Shown: piece by piece, positions 1 through 7,365 of the stretch | How positions within the stretch are numbered: position 1 is the stretch's first letter | Layout of the letters: each line of letters starts with the position of its first letter | Source of the DNA: an uncultured Campylobacter sp. | GTDB lineage: Bacteria > Campylobacterota > Campylobacteria > Campylobacterales > Campylobacteraceae | NCBI RefSeq assembly: GCF_938030785.1 | Contig: NZ_CALHIK010000099.1 | Coordinates: forward strand, 1-17,678 | Direction: 5' to 3' | DNA: 17,678 nucleotides | Translations under genes and position numbers: made by a program | Notes under the pieces: generated by a model | Seen by the model: the letters and a program-made list of their open reading frames with translations, nothing else | The model's database searches: none | Told to the model about the DNA's origin: nothing

Positions 1-97
1 ATAAAATTTTATTAACTGAAAAGAAGCGATACCGTTTCGGGTAAAATTTTAAATTTACGCCGCGGATAAGCTATCTCTCCGCTTTGAATTCGTAGAT

Positions 98-1243
98 TTA
101 TCTTTTCTTATAAATTCTTTTTATACTCATCCAAAATCCCGTAACTATAAAAAATAACACAGAAATCGCCGCTACGCAAAATAAGAACTTACCCGCCTCG
201 CCGAAGATATAGCCCGAATGCACGCTCAAAACGGCTTTATGTATAGCAAACGGGCGCGGCATGGTACTTTTCGTATCATCATAGCGAGCATGCCGCAAGA
301 TGCCCTTTTTAACGTTTATACTCATCGTATTCATATGCTCTTCGCTCTTTTCGCCTTTATCGAAATAAAAGACCATAAAATTTTCTCCATCTTTTTGGGC
401 GATGATATTAAAGAATTCGTAGTTTTCACCGCGTTCACGCTTAAAAATATCAAATGCCGTCTGCAAATTTAAAATTTTATCTTCATCCTCAAGCGAAAAT
501 CCTCGCACTTCGGTAAAGCTCGTTTTTCTAAAAATTTCCTTTTCACCCAACGCTCTGTTGGTGATTTTGGCTATCCAATCATACGACCAATAAAGCCCGC
601 TAGCGCTTATCGTAAGCAAAACGGGCAGCAGTAAAACTCCGACCGCGCCGTGCAAGCTATATAAAAACGCATAACCTCTCGCTTTAAAATTTATCCTAAA
701 TGCGCGTAAAATCTTTCCTCTAAAGCTAGGATAATAGATCACCGCGCCTGAAATTAAGACCAAAATAAACATAACCGTGCTAAGCGCCACGATATTTTTG
801 CCTATTAGCCGCAGAGTTTCGTTTTTGCTTAGCCCAAATCCCAGATTAGTATGTAGATTTAGCGCTACGCCGATAAACGTATCGCCTATATTTTCCGAAG
901 TAATTTCGCCGTTATAAGGATCTATAAAATATGATTTAAACTCGCCGCTAGAATCTGTACCGGAAAGCCTAATCGCTTCGTTTTTGTTTTGAGGAATTCT
1001 ATAATAACTGAGCGTAAAACCGGGCTTAGTTTTTCTGAAAATATTTAAAATTTCGGCGGGTTCGAGGGCATCTTTTCCGCTCGGGCTCACGAAAGATTTG
1101 CTTTGATTTAACGCATCTATAATCTCATCATGATACGAGATAATAGCGCCGCTAAGGGCTACGATTAAGATCGGCACGCAGCATATAAGCGTCAAAACAA
1201 GATGGACGTTGAACCAAAATTTTTTCCTTTTTAGAATCGCCAT
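98..1243 (-). CDS. PepSY-associated TM (PiuB/FoxB-like) inner-membrane protein
   Basis: This 381-residue protein has the layout of the PepSY-TM family, in which members such as FoxB act in the inner membrane beside siderophore receptors and can reduce or release iron from ferric siderophores. Four hydrophobic helices are visible, at about residues 11-36, 150-171, 196-220 and 352-374, with two soluble loops (about 40-145 and 225-340) that fit the PepSY-type periplasmic parts. Histidines near the membrane edges (H14, H38, H131, H198, H335, H342) are candidate haem or metal ligands. The ATG start has AAGGA a few bases upstream. The gene lies 51 bases downstream of the TonB receptor on the same strand, so the two are probably co-transcribed. 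Family assignment is firm. The siderophore-reductase role is inferred from family and context, and the substrate cannot be read from the sequence. Confidence 0.88.
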   Translation of the reverse strand: MAILKRKKFWFNVHLVLTLICCVPILIVALSGAIISYHDEIIDALNQSKSFVSPSGKDALEPAEILNIFRKTKPGFTLSYYRIPQNKNEAIRLSGTDSSGEFKSYFIDPYNGEITSENIGDTFIGVALNLHTNLGFGLSKNETLRLIGKNIVALSTVMFILVLISGAVIYYPSFRGKILRAFRINFKARGYAFLYSLHGAVGVLLLPVLLTISASGLYWSYDWIAKITNRALGEKEIFRKTSFTEVRGFSLEDEDKILNLQTAFDIFKRERGENYEFFNIIAQKDGENFMVFYFDKGEKSEEHMNTMSINVKKGILRHARYDDTKSTMPRPFAIHKAVLSVHSGYIFGEAGKFLFCVAAISVLFFIVTGFWMSIKRIYKKR

Positions 1244-1294
1244 TAATTTCCTTAAATTTTTAAATCCGCGGACGAAATTTTATGCGCCGCGAAT

Positions 1295-3265
1295 TTAAAA
1301 GTTCACGTTAAATCCAACCTGCGCCTTCATCCCGTCTACGACCATCATTTGATAATTTCCCGAGCGCGTTAGTACGAATTCGTTGAATATGTTATAAAGC
1401 GTAAAATTTAAACTTGCGTCTTTTGTAACTTTATAGCTCGCGCCCAGATCAAAAATCGTGTATGAGCGGATATCCTCATCGTAGCTTAGGCTATCGCGCG
1501 TCCTACTATAATAATTTATTTGCGACCATAAGTTTAGCTTGGAGCTTACGTCGTAATCAAATCCTAGCTTTACCGAATGGATTGGAAAATTATTTAAGGT
1601 TTTGCCCTTCTCACTACCCGTTTTTTGCTCGGATTTCGTATAGGCATAGTTTGCATGCAACTTCAAATTATCTAAAATTTGATAATCGTTACTTAGCTCT
1701 AGACCCCTAACCTCGGCTTCCCCGATATTTATAGTATCCCAAATACCGCGCCTGTAAGTTTTGCCGTTATACACGCAAGGATTTCCCGGTCTTGGACGGC
1801 AAATCAATTTCGTAGAAATTCCATCTTTGATTTCAGTATAAAACGCGGTAGCGCTAAAGTTAAATTTATCGTTATCGTCGTAAGAAAACCCGCCTTCGTA
1901 GCTTATGCTGCTTTCAGGCTTTAAAGAGCTTCTGCCTATCTGCGCTCCCTGGCCTCCTGCAAATGGCAGGGCAAGGCCCTCGCTACGCTGCTTAATATCC
2001 GGAGTTGAATATCCTGTCGAAACGCCGCCTTTAATAGAAAAACTTTCGTTTAAACGATAAACGGCATAAGTGCGCGGCGATATATGGCCGCCATAGTCCT
2101 TATCACGGTTATATCTGATTCCACCGGTTAGTGTTAAATCATCAGTTAGATAAAAATCATCCTCGCCGTAGATCGAATAATCCCATCTTTTGACATTTGC
2201 CTCATCTGCGGTAGTAGCGGCTTCGTTTAATCTCTCGCTTCGGTATTGCACGCCCAAACTCAAAGCATTTGAATCGAAAAAATATGAGCCTTTAGAATTT
2301 AGCGTAGTCGTTCTAAGACGCAGATCCTGGGCACCGCTTTCTTTCATGCTATCGTAATTTGCATAGCTATCTATCATAAACTTATCGTATTTTCCCTGGT
2401 GAGACAGGCTTGCGGTGTAGCCTTTCATATCCTCTTTCGCAATATCGTTATTGCCTCCCGAGGTTGTTCGCGTACGCCCGTATGTACGTCTAAATTTATT
2501 ATTTACTTTACGATAATCAAGCGCTACCTCATCATTTTGCGTTACGTTATACATCAGTTTTGTGCCCATATTCGTCTCTTCATTATTTCTATTCGCATAA
2601 GGCTCTTTATCCTCTATCTTTTCAAAAAATCTGCCGTAAAGTGCGATACCTAGCACGTCCGGGACGATAGCTCCGTTTAGATAAAAACCCGTTTGATAAT
2701 CACCTTTTATTTGCGATTTTTTAGCGAAAGTATAGTATCCGTTTACATTGCCGCTAGGCTCATTTGAAAAGCCCTTGGTGATGATATTTATTACTCCGCC
2801 CATAGCGTCGCTGCCGTAAAGCGAGCTCATAGGACCGCGGATGACCTCTATGCGCTCTATCGCATTTGCGGGAGGCAAGAAATTCTGGCTACTGCCAATA
2901 CTTCTTAATCCTTTATAAGCGCTATCGCTGGTCGCGGGCTTGCCGTCGATTAAAATTTTCGTATATTTTTGAGATAGGCCTCTTAGGCTTATGCCTTTTC
3001 TCGATGCAGCGCCTAGAGTTGCGGTAAAGGCACTCGGCAAATCCTCTACCATTGCGGAGATATCTTGATAGTTACGCTTTTGTATCTCTTTTTGCGTAAG
3101 AACGGAGATAGAAGCGGGTGCGTCTTGAATATTTTGCCGATAGCCCGTAGCACTGACTACGGTAATTTCACCCAAATTTACGCTTTTGCCTTGTTTTTCT
3201 ATCTCACTCGATATCCCGGCTGTCGCTATAGCAGCGATTAGCGATAATTTATATATTGCGCGCAC
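1295..3265 (-). CDS. TonB-dependent outer-membrane receptor (siderophore/haem type)
   Basis: This 656-residue protein would be an outer-membrane beta-barrel that takes up a ferric siderophore, haem or similar ligand using TonB energy. A signal peptide spans about residues 1-20, and a TonB-box-like LGEITVVSA stretch lies at 31-39. The plug domain covers about 42-165, with the typical IERIEVIRGP and LYGSDAMGGVINIITK segments (136-164). The rest is barrel, ending in the terminal aromatic F656 needed for barrel assembly. A cysteine pair sits in an extracellular-loop-like segment (RPRPGNPC). Length is normal for the CirA/FepA/CfrA-like group. The start codon is GTG, supported by AAAAGGGG seven bases upstream. 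It is the first gene of a likely operon with the PepSY protein and is divergent from the AraC regulator. The ligand is unknown, so no gene symbol is given. Confidence 0.93.
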   Translation of the reverse strand: MRAIYKLSLIAAIATAGISSEIEKQGKSVNLGEITVVSATGYRQNIQDAPASISVLTQKEIQKRNYQDISAMVEDLPSAFTATLGAASRKGISLRGLSQKYTKILIDGKPATSDSAYKGLRSIGSSQNFLPPANAIERIEVIRGPMSSLYGSDAMGGVINIITKGFSNEPSGNVNGYYTFAKKSQIKGDYQTGFYLNGAIVPDVLGIALYGRFFEKIEDKEPYANRNNEETNMGTKLMYNVTQNDEVALDYRKVNNKFRRTYGRTRTTSGGNNDIAKEDMKGYTASLSHQGKYDKFMIDSYANYDSMKESGAQDLRLRTTTLNSKGSYFFDSNALSLGVQYRSERLNEAATTADEANVKRWDYSIYGEDDFYLTDDLTLTGGIRYNRDKDYGGHISPRTYAVYRLNESFSIKGGVSTGYSTPDIKQRSEGLALPFAGGQGAQIGRSSLKPESSISYEGGFSYDDNDKFNFSATAFYTEIKDGISTKLICRPRPGNPCVYNGKTYRRGIWDTINIGEAEVRGLELSNDYQILDNLKLHANYAYTKSEQKTGSEKGKTLNNFPIHSVKLGFDYDVSSKLNLWSQINYYSRTRDSLSYDEDIRSYTIFDLGASYKVTKDASLNFTLYNIFNEFVLTRSGNYQMMVVDGMKAQVGFNVNF

Positions 3266-3302
3266 AAATGCCCCTTTTCTTATTAAAATTTAAACTCATT
3301 TT

Positions 3303-3308
3303 ACTATA
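3303..3308 (-). promoter_or_regulatory. Candidate -10 element for the TonB receptor operon
   Basis: On the minus strand this reads TATAGT within TTATTATAGT, about 38 bases upstream of the receptor GTG start. Campylobacter sigma-70 promoters have a TATAAT-like -10 and often no recognisable -35, and none is recognisable here. The call rests on position and hexamer similarity only. Confidence 0.35.
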
Positions 3309-3324
3309 ATAAGATACGCATTAT
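3306..3324. promoter_or_regulatory. Inverted repeat ATAAT-N9-ATTAT, possible Fur or AraC operator
   Basis: ATAAT and ATTAT half sites are separated by 9 bases in the 109-base gap between the divergent receptor and regulator. The dyad overlaps the proposed minus-strand -10, where a repressor would block the receptor operon. The right half continues as ATTATCA, which resembles a Fur half site, but the spacing does not match the usual Fur consensus well. A PchR-type activator is an equally good candidate. Binding is inference. Confidence 0.35.
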
Positions 3325-3374
3325 CAAGAAATACTAAACGGTAGAGGGATTTTTTTAAACGCTAAAGGGATAAG

Positions 3375-4331
3375 ATGAGTAAAGAGATAAGTTTAGATGA
3401 TTTTTTGCAGAAAATATCTAACGACATTGAGCCGTCCAAGCAATACAGGTATAGCAAAACCGAGCTTAAAAGCGAAAGTATAAAATTCGACTTTAGCTCT
3501 TTTTATACGGGCGGAGAGATAGGATATTATAGCAGCGATATAGTTTGCAGAGATTTTCTTTTGCATCGCCACGAGCGAGGTAGCCGCTATTCATTTTTAT
3601 TTTTCAATACGGGCGAAAATCCTATCTGCTTCAGATCGGATAAAGATCAATTCGTTTTGAATAAAGGTGAGTTTTGGCTCGGAACTATGCAAAGCAAATT
3701 GCGTGGCGTTCACGAGCTTGAAAATAAACACTATAAAAGCTCATGCATAGCGCTTAGCACCGCTTTTGCAAATGAGCTGGGAATTTTAAAAAATTTGAAT
3801 TTAGATCAGGCCGTTTGCATGAAGAAATTTAAAACAAGCACCGTGCAAAATATCATCCTCAAAGAGCTCGAAAATGCCGCGATATACGACGGCAAAATGC
3901 GCGAAATTTTTATGGAAAGTAAAATTTTAGAGATGCTTTATAGAAGTTTTTATAAATTTAATGAGCCTGAAAATACGCTTAGTCTTGATGAAAATGACAT
4001 AAAAACAGTCCAAAAAGCAAAGAAAATATTACTTGAAAATATGCAAAACCCACCTAGCATTAAGGAGCTAGCTCGTCTTTGTGCCACGAATGAATTTGCA
4101 CTAAAAAGGGATTTTAAAGCATATTTTGGCACGACCATTTATGCGATGCTGACAAATGAGCGGCTTGGAATTGCAAAAGAGCTATTAAGTCTAGATCAAA
4201 TCAGCGTAAACGAAGCCGCTAAAATGGTCGGATACAATAATTTATCGCATTTTTCTAAAATTTTTAGGGCTAAATTTAATATACTGCCGACGCAACTGAA
4301 AAAGGATATAAAATTTTACTACTCGGATTAG
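3375..4331 (+). CDS. AraC-family transcriptional regulator (PchR-like)
   Basis: This 318-residue regulator has a C-terminal AraC/XylS DNA-binding domain (about 207-312) with two helix-turn-helix units, at SIKELARLCATNEFALKRDF (228-247) and ISVNEAAKMVGYNNLSHFSK (276-295). The second unit keeps the family-typical GYNNLSHFSKIFRAKF signature. The N-terminal part (1-200) resembles the sensor region of PchR-type regulators, which bind a ferric siderophore and switch on the matching receptor gene. AAAGGGA precedes the ATG. It is transcribed divergently from the receptor, the usual arrangement for such a regulator and its target. The AraC call is firm. PchR-like siderophore sensing is inferred from the neighbours and overall layout, and no ligand can be named. 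Confidence 0.9.
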   Translation: MSKEISLDDFLQKISNDIEPSKQYRYSKTELKSESIKFDFSSFYTGGEIGYYSSDIVCRDFLLHRHERGSRYSFLFFNTGENPICFRSDKDQFVLNKGEFWLGTMQSKLRGVHELENKHYKSSCIALSTAFANELGILKNLNLDQAVCMKKFKTSTVQNIILKELENAAIYDGKMREIFMESKILEMLYRSFYKFNEPENTLSLDENDIKTVQKAKKILLENMQNPPSIKELARLCATNEFALKRDFKAYFGTTIYAMLTNERLGIAKELLSLDQISVNEAAKMVGYNNLSHFSKIFRAKFNILPTQLKKDIKFYYSD

Positions 4332-4419
4332 AATTTCTTGCGACCGACTATCTTTTATAAGCCGCGCCCTTTCACAACCGCATATCAAAATATCATAAAA
4401 TTTTATATCGCAACCGGGA

Positions 4420-4435
4420 TCCGTAAAAATACGGA
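4420..4435 (+). terminator. Weak hairpin after the AraC gene
   Basis: TCCGTA pairs with TACGGA around an AAAA loop, about 90 bases after the regulator stop codon, and is followed by an AT-rich tract without a clean U run. It could help end the AraC transcript, but the stem is only 6 bp. Confidence 0.3.
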
Positions 4436-4478
4436 ATTTAAATTATAAATTGCCGCCGAAGCCTTGGTGGCAAAAGCA

Positions 4479-4501
4479 AGCTGCGATCAAATATCGCAGC
4501 T
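4479..4501 (-). terminator. Hairpin downstream of the binding-protein cluster
   Basis: AGCTGCGAT and ATCGCAGCT form a perfect 9-bp stem with a 5-base loop. It starts about 53 bases beyond the stop codon of the last minus-strand binding-protein gene. In the minus direction it is followed by TGCTTTTGCC, a partial U tract. That fits a Rho-independent terminator for the cluster, possibly shared with the converging AraC transcript. Confidence 0.55.
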
Positions 4502-4553
4502 GCGCGTATATTCAGACGTCAAGGGGCGCCTTAAATTTTGGATGCATCTAAAT

Positions 4554-5357
4554 TTAAAACAGGCTATAAACCTCATCGAGCGTAAAATGTTTTTTATCGA
4601 TCTTACCGCCGTAATAAGGCTTGATGTCGTTTTCGAAGCTCTTTTGGAAAAATTTATTCTTATGCATTCTAATGAGGCTACCGTTTACGGCGTCGAGTAG
4701 CTGGGTGTTGCCCTTGGCAAGAGCTACGGCGATGTAATCGACCCTGCCTAGATTGGTGATCTTCGCATCCAGCGCGGCATCGTTTCTAGCATATCCGAGC
4801 ACGACGGTATTATCGTCGGCAAAGCCGACGCCCTGGCCCGCCTTTAGCTTCGCGACGCACTCATTGGCATCGGCGCAGTTTATGATCGTATAGCCCGCGC
4901 TTTTGAAATGATCGTCGGCGGTAGTGCCGCTTACGGTTAAAATTTTATTATTCGCGATCTGATCGATGCGGGAGATATTATCGTCGGCTCTGGTTAATAC
5001 GCCGATCTGCACCGAGTAGTAAGGATATGAAAAGTCCACCTCTCGCGCCCGCTCTTTAGTCACGGTAAGCTCGGATATGACCAGATCGACCTTGTTTTGC
5101 ACGACGGCAGCCACTCGCTCGTTTGATCCGACCGGGACAAATTCTATATCGCTGCTTTTGTTGCCGAATAAATTCTTTACGAGCTCCTTGGCCAAATCGA
5201 CCTCAAATCCCACCATCGTGCCGTTAGCGTCAAAGCTAAACGGAGGCTGCTCGCTCTGCACGCCGATGCGGATCTTGCCGCTTGCTCTGATCTCGTCTAA
5301 GGAGTTTGCGAAAATCGTGCTCGCCGCAAATAGCAGCGTAAATAAAAATTTTTTCAT
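4554..5357 (-). CDS. Periplasmic amino-acid-binding protein, paralog 1 of 3
   Basis: This is a 267-residue solute-binding protein of the family-3 (HisJ/GlnH/CjaA-like) type, which delivers an amino acid to an ABC permease. A signal peptide with likely cleavage near FANS lies at residues 1-18. Lobe 1 has the usual KIRIGVQSEQPPFSF and GFEVDLAKE stretches, and the TVTKER motif (98-103) supplies the arginine that binds the ligand carboxylate in this family. DFSYPYY marks the hinge region. Lobe 2 carries SGTTA and FADDN (179-183). Cys161 and Cys167 are conserved in all three paralogs and may form a disulfide. The ATG start has AAAGGA upstream. The next paralog upstream ends 19 bases away, so they are probably co-transcribed. 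It is the most diverged of the three (SEL before TVT, and a different C-terminus). Substrate unknown. Confidence 0.92.
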   Translation of the reverse strand: MKKFLFTLLFAASTIFANSLDEIRASGKIRIGVQSEQPPFSFDANGTMVGFEVDLAKELVKNLFGNKSSDIEFVPVGSNERVAAVVQNKVDLVISELTVTKERAREVDFSYPYYSVQIGVLTRADDNISRIDQIANNKILTVSGTTADDHFKSAGYTIINCADANECVAKLKAGQGVGFADDNTVVLGYARNDAALDAKITNLGRVDYIAVALAKGNTQLLDAVNGSLIRMHKNKFFQKSFENDIKPYYGGKIDKKHFTLDEVYSLF

Positions 5358-5376
5358 CTTTTATCCTTTGATAAAC

Positions 5377-6180
5377 TTAAAACATTTTGTAAAGATCATC
5401 CAGCAAGAAATACTTCCTTTCGGCGGTGCCTTTATAATACGGATCTATCGTCTCATTAAAAATTTTCTTGAAAAAGCCGCTTTTGCTTAAATTTACAAGC
5501 CCGGAATTTATAGCGTCGAGCAGATCGTCGTTGCCCTTTTGCACCGCGATAGCTAAAAAGTCCGAAGTGCCTAAATTTATGATATTCGCCTCAACCTTTC
5601 TATCCACGACCGCATAAGCCAAAACGACGAGATTATCGTCCGCGTATGCAGCGCCTTCGCCCGCTTTTAGCTTGCGATAGCAATCGGAGGAGTTGCTGCA
5701 AGGACGAATCGTATGGCCCTGCTTTGCAAAATACTCATACGCGACTGTGCCGCTCTCCGCTAAAATTTCCTTATCTTGCAGATCGTTTACGGTTTTGATA
5801 TTATCGCCCGCGCGGCTTAGCACGCCTACGTTTACGCTAAAATAGGGATTTGAGAAATCCACTATCTTCTCGCGCTCCTTCGTAACCGTGATCACTGCGA
5901 TATCAAGATCTACTTTATTATCTCGCACGGCGTTGATACGGTCGTTTCCTTGAGTGATTATATACTCGATCTTACCCTCTTTGCCGCCGAAAATTTCCTT
6001 TGCGAGCTCCTCGATGAGCAGAATTTCAAACCCCTCGTATTTGCCGTCCTCGGCTACGTTTAGAGGCGGTACCGATCCGTCTATACCTATGCGGATAACG
6101 CCCTTTTCTTTGATCTGAGCCAAAGAATTTGAAAAGAGCGAAGCACAGAAAAACAGAAGCGAAAATATAATTTTTTTCAC
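5377..6180 (-). CDS. Periplasmic amino-acid-binding protein, paralog 2 of 3, altered pocket
   Basis: This 267-residue family-3 solute-binding protein has a signal peptide (1-18) and aligns without gaps to paralog 1. TVTKER (98-103), the DFSNPYF hinge, YADDN (179-183) and the Cys161/Cys167 pair are all kept. Two pocket-region positions differ from both neighbours: PPF becomes PPL at residue 40, and the aspartate of GFEVDLA/GFEIDMA becomes leucine at residue 54. Ligand specificity therefore probably differs. The start is GTG, with AAGGA six bases before it. The C-terminal 50 residues nearly match paralog 3 (FFKKIFNE, PYYKGTAERKYFLLDDLY), which points to a later duplication of that pair or to gene conversion. 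It sits in the middle of the tandem cluster with no permease or ATPase nearby. Confidence 0.92.
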   Translation of the reverse strand: MKKIIFSLLFFCASLFSNSLAQIKEKGVIRIGIDGSVPPLNVAEDGKYEGFEILLIEELAKEIFGGKEGKIEYIITQGNDRINAVRDNKVDLDIAVITVTKEREKIVDFSNPYFSVNVGVLSRAGDNIKTVNDLQDKEILAESGTVAYEYFAKQGHTIRPCSNSSDCYRKLKAGEGAAYADDNLVVLAYAVVDRKVEANIINLGTSDFLAIAVQKGNDDLLDAINSGLVNLSKSGFFKKIFNETIDPYYKGTAERKYFLLDDLYKMF

Positions 6181-6212
6181 GAATTATCCTTTTAAATAAA
6201 ATTTTATATCAC

Positions 6213-6234
6213 CGCTCGCGCAACCGGCGAGGCG
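6213..6234 (-). other. Hairpin between binding-protein genes 3 and 2
   Basis: CGCTCGC and GCGAGGCG pair with a one-base bulge in the 61-base gap between the stop of paralog 3 and the GTG of paralog 2. No strong U run follows in the minus direction. It could be a partial terminator, or an mRNA-stabilising stem that gives the three genes unequal expression. Function is inference. Confidence 0.4.
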
Positions 6235-6241
6235 AGTAAAT

Positions 6242-7054
6242 TTAAAGCAAACTATAAAGATCGTCCAGCAAGAAATACTTTCTTTCGGCGGTACCTTTGT
6301 AATAAGGCTCAACGCTTTCGTTGAAGATTTTCTTGAAAAAGCCCTCTTTGCTTAGCTTGATGAGCTCTTCGTTTAAGAAGTTAAGCAGCTCTGCGTTGCC
6401 TTTTTGCACGCCGATCGCCAAAAAGTCCGAGGCGCCTAAATTTTTGATATTTACTTCGACCTTTTTATCCAGCACCGGATAGCCCAAAACGACTAGATTA
6501 TCGTCCGCGTATGCCGCGCCTTGTCCTGCTTTAAGCGCCTTGTAGCAAGCGCTAGCGCTCTCGCATCTGGAGATTTTATAACCCTGCTTTTCAAAATACG
6601 GCTCGCTCGTGCCGCCGCTTAAAACTAAAATGGTCTGATCTTGCAGATCGTCCAAAGAGCGGATCTTATCCTCTACGCGGGTCAGTACGCCTATGTTTAC
6701 GCTAAAATACGGGGTCGTAAAATCGATCTCCTTTTCGCGCTCCGGAGTTACCGTAATCGTAGCGATGACCATATCGACCTTATCCTCTTGAAGATACCTT
6801 ATGCGCTGATTTGCCGCGACGGAGACAAACTCTACCTTGCCGCCTCCGTTTTTAAAGATATCCTTTGCGATCTCGTTTGCCATATCGATCTCAAAGCCCT
6901 GGTGCACGCCGTCTTCAAGCTTGCCGAAAGGCGGCTGCGCGTCGTAAACGCCCACTCTAACAACGCCGCTACTTTTGATCTCGCCGAGCGATCTTGCGCA
7001 GAGCACGCTGCTAGCAAGCCCCGCAATTAATAAACCGAATAAAAATTTTTTCAT
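6242..7054 (-). CDS. Periplasmic amino-acid-binding protein, paralog 3 of 3
   Basis: This 270-residue family-3 solute-binding protein is probably the first gene of the three-gene cluster. A signal peptide covers about residues 1-21. It contains a cysteine (C19) but no proper lipobox, so the protein should be soluble in the periplasm. Lobe 1 has RVGVYDAQPPFGK and GFEIDMANE with the family aspartate present. TVTPER carries the ligand-binding arginine. Lobe 2 has SGGTS, YADDN and the C164/C170 pair found in all three paralogs. ATG is preceded by AAGGA. The closest relative in the window is paralog 2, especially at the C-terminus. In C. jejuni, related proteins bind cysteine (CjaA) or histidine (HisJ); this sequence cannot be assigned to either by reading. 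Confidence 0.92.
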   Translation of the reverse strand: MKKFLFGLLIAGLASSVLCARSLGEIKSSGVVRVGVYDAQPPFGKLEDGVHQGFEIDMANEIAKDIFKNGGGKVEFVSVAANQRIRYLQEDKVDMVIATITVTPEREKEIDFTTPYFSVNIGVLTRVEDKIRSLDDLQDQTILVLSGGTSEPYFEKQGYKISRCESASACYKALKAGQGAAYADDNLVVLGYPVLDKKVEVNIKNLGASDFLAIGVQKGNAELLNFLNEELIKLSKEGFFKKIFNESVEPYYKGTAERKYFLLDDLYSLL

Positions 7055-7365
7055 ACTTTTCCTTTCCCAATAAGTAAATTTTAAAATTTAGCCGCCGATG
7101 CCCTCTGCGCGCGAAAATCTCAAATTTCGCCGCAGTCCGATCAAAGCAGGTAAGATAAGCGACCGCTTATAAATTTATCCTACATTTACCGTAAAATAGG
7201 CAATCCTCTGCACTTCAGAAATTCTACGCATCCGTCGCAGACGCTTTAAATTCCGATACTTAACGGGTGTATTTTATTATTTTATATCTTTAATGAATAT
7301 TAAACAATAAGTAAAACGGCGATCTGCTTGAAATTTTGTCGCCGAGAAGTTCGTGCGCGCCGAGC
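7055..7365. other. 311-base gap with no gene between paralog 3 and the CopD-like gene
   Basis: Both flanking genes are on the minus strand, so the promoter of the binding-protein cluster should lie here. AT-rich stretches such as 7269-7293 could supply a -10, but none stands out. The one distinct structure is the dyad at 7155-7170. No open reading frame with a ribosome binding site and no RNA gene was seen. Confidence 0.6.
7155..7170. promoter_or_regulatory. Palindrome ATAAGCG-AC-CGCTTAT, candidate operator
   Basis: This is a perfect 7-2-7 inverted repeat about 100 bases upstream of paralog 3, in the region expected to hold the cluster promoter. It is too short and lacks the U tract for a terminator, so a protein-binding site is the simplest reading. 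The regulator is unknown. Confidence 0.35.

Noticed and set aside
31..97. Terminator for the PepSY gene
   Set aside because: GCGGA/TCCGC near 62-82 gives only a short bulged stem with no U tract, too weak to annotate.
4464..4700. 78-codon plus-strand frame over the end of binding protein 1
   Set aside because: It is antisense to a well-supported gene, passes through the terminator hairpin and has no ribosome binding site.
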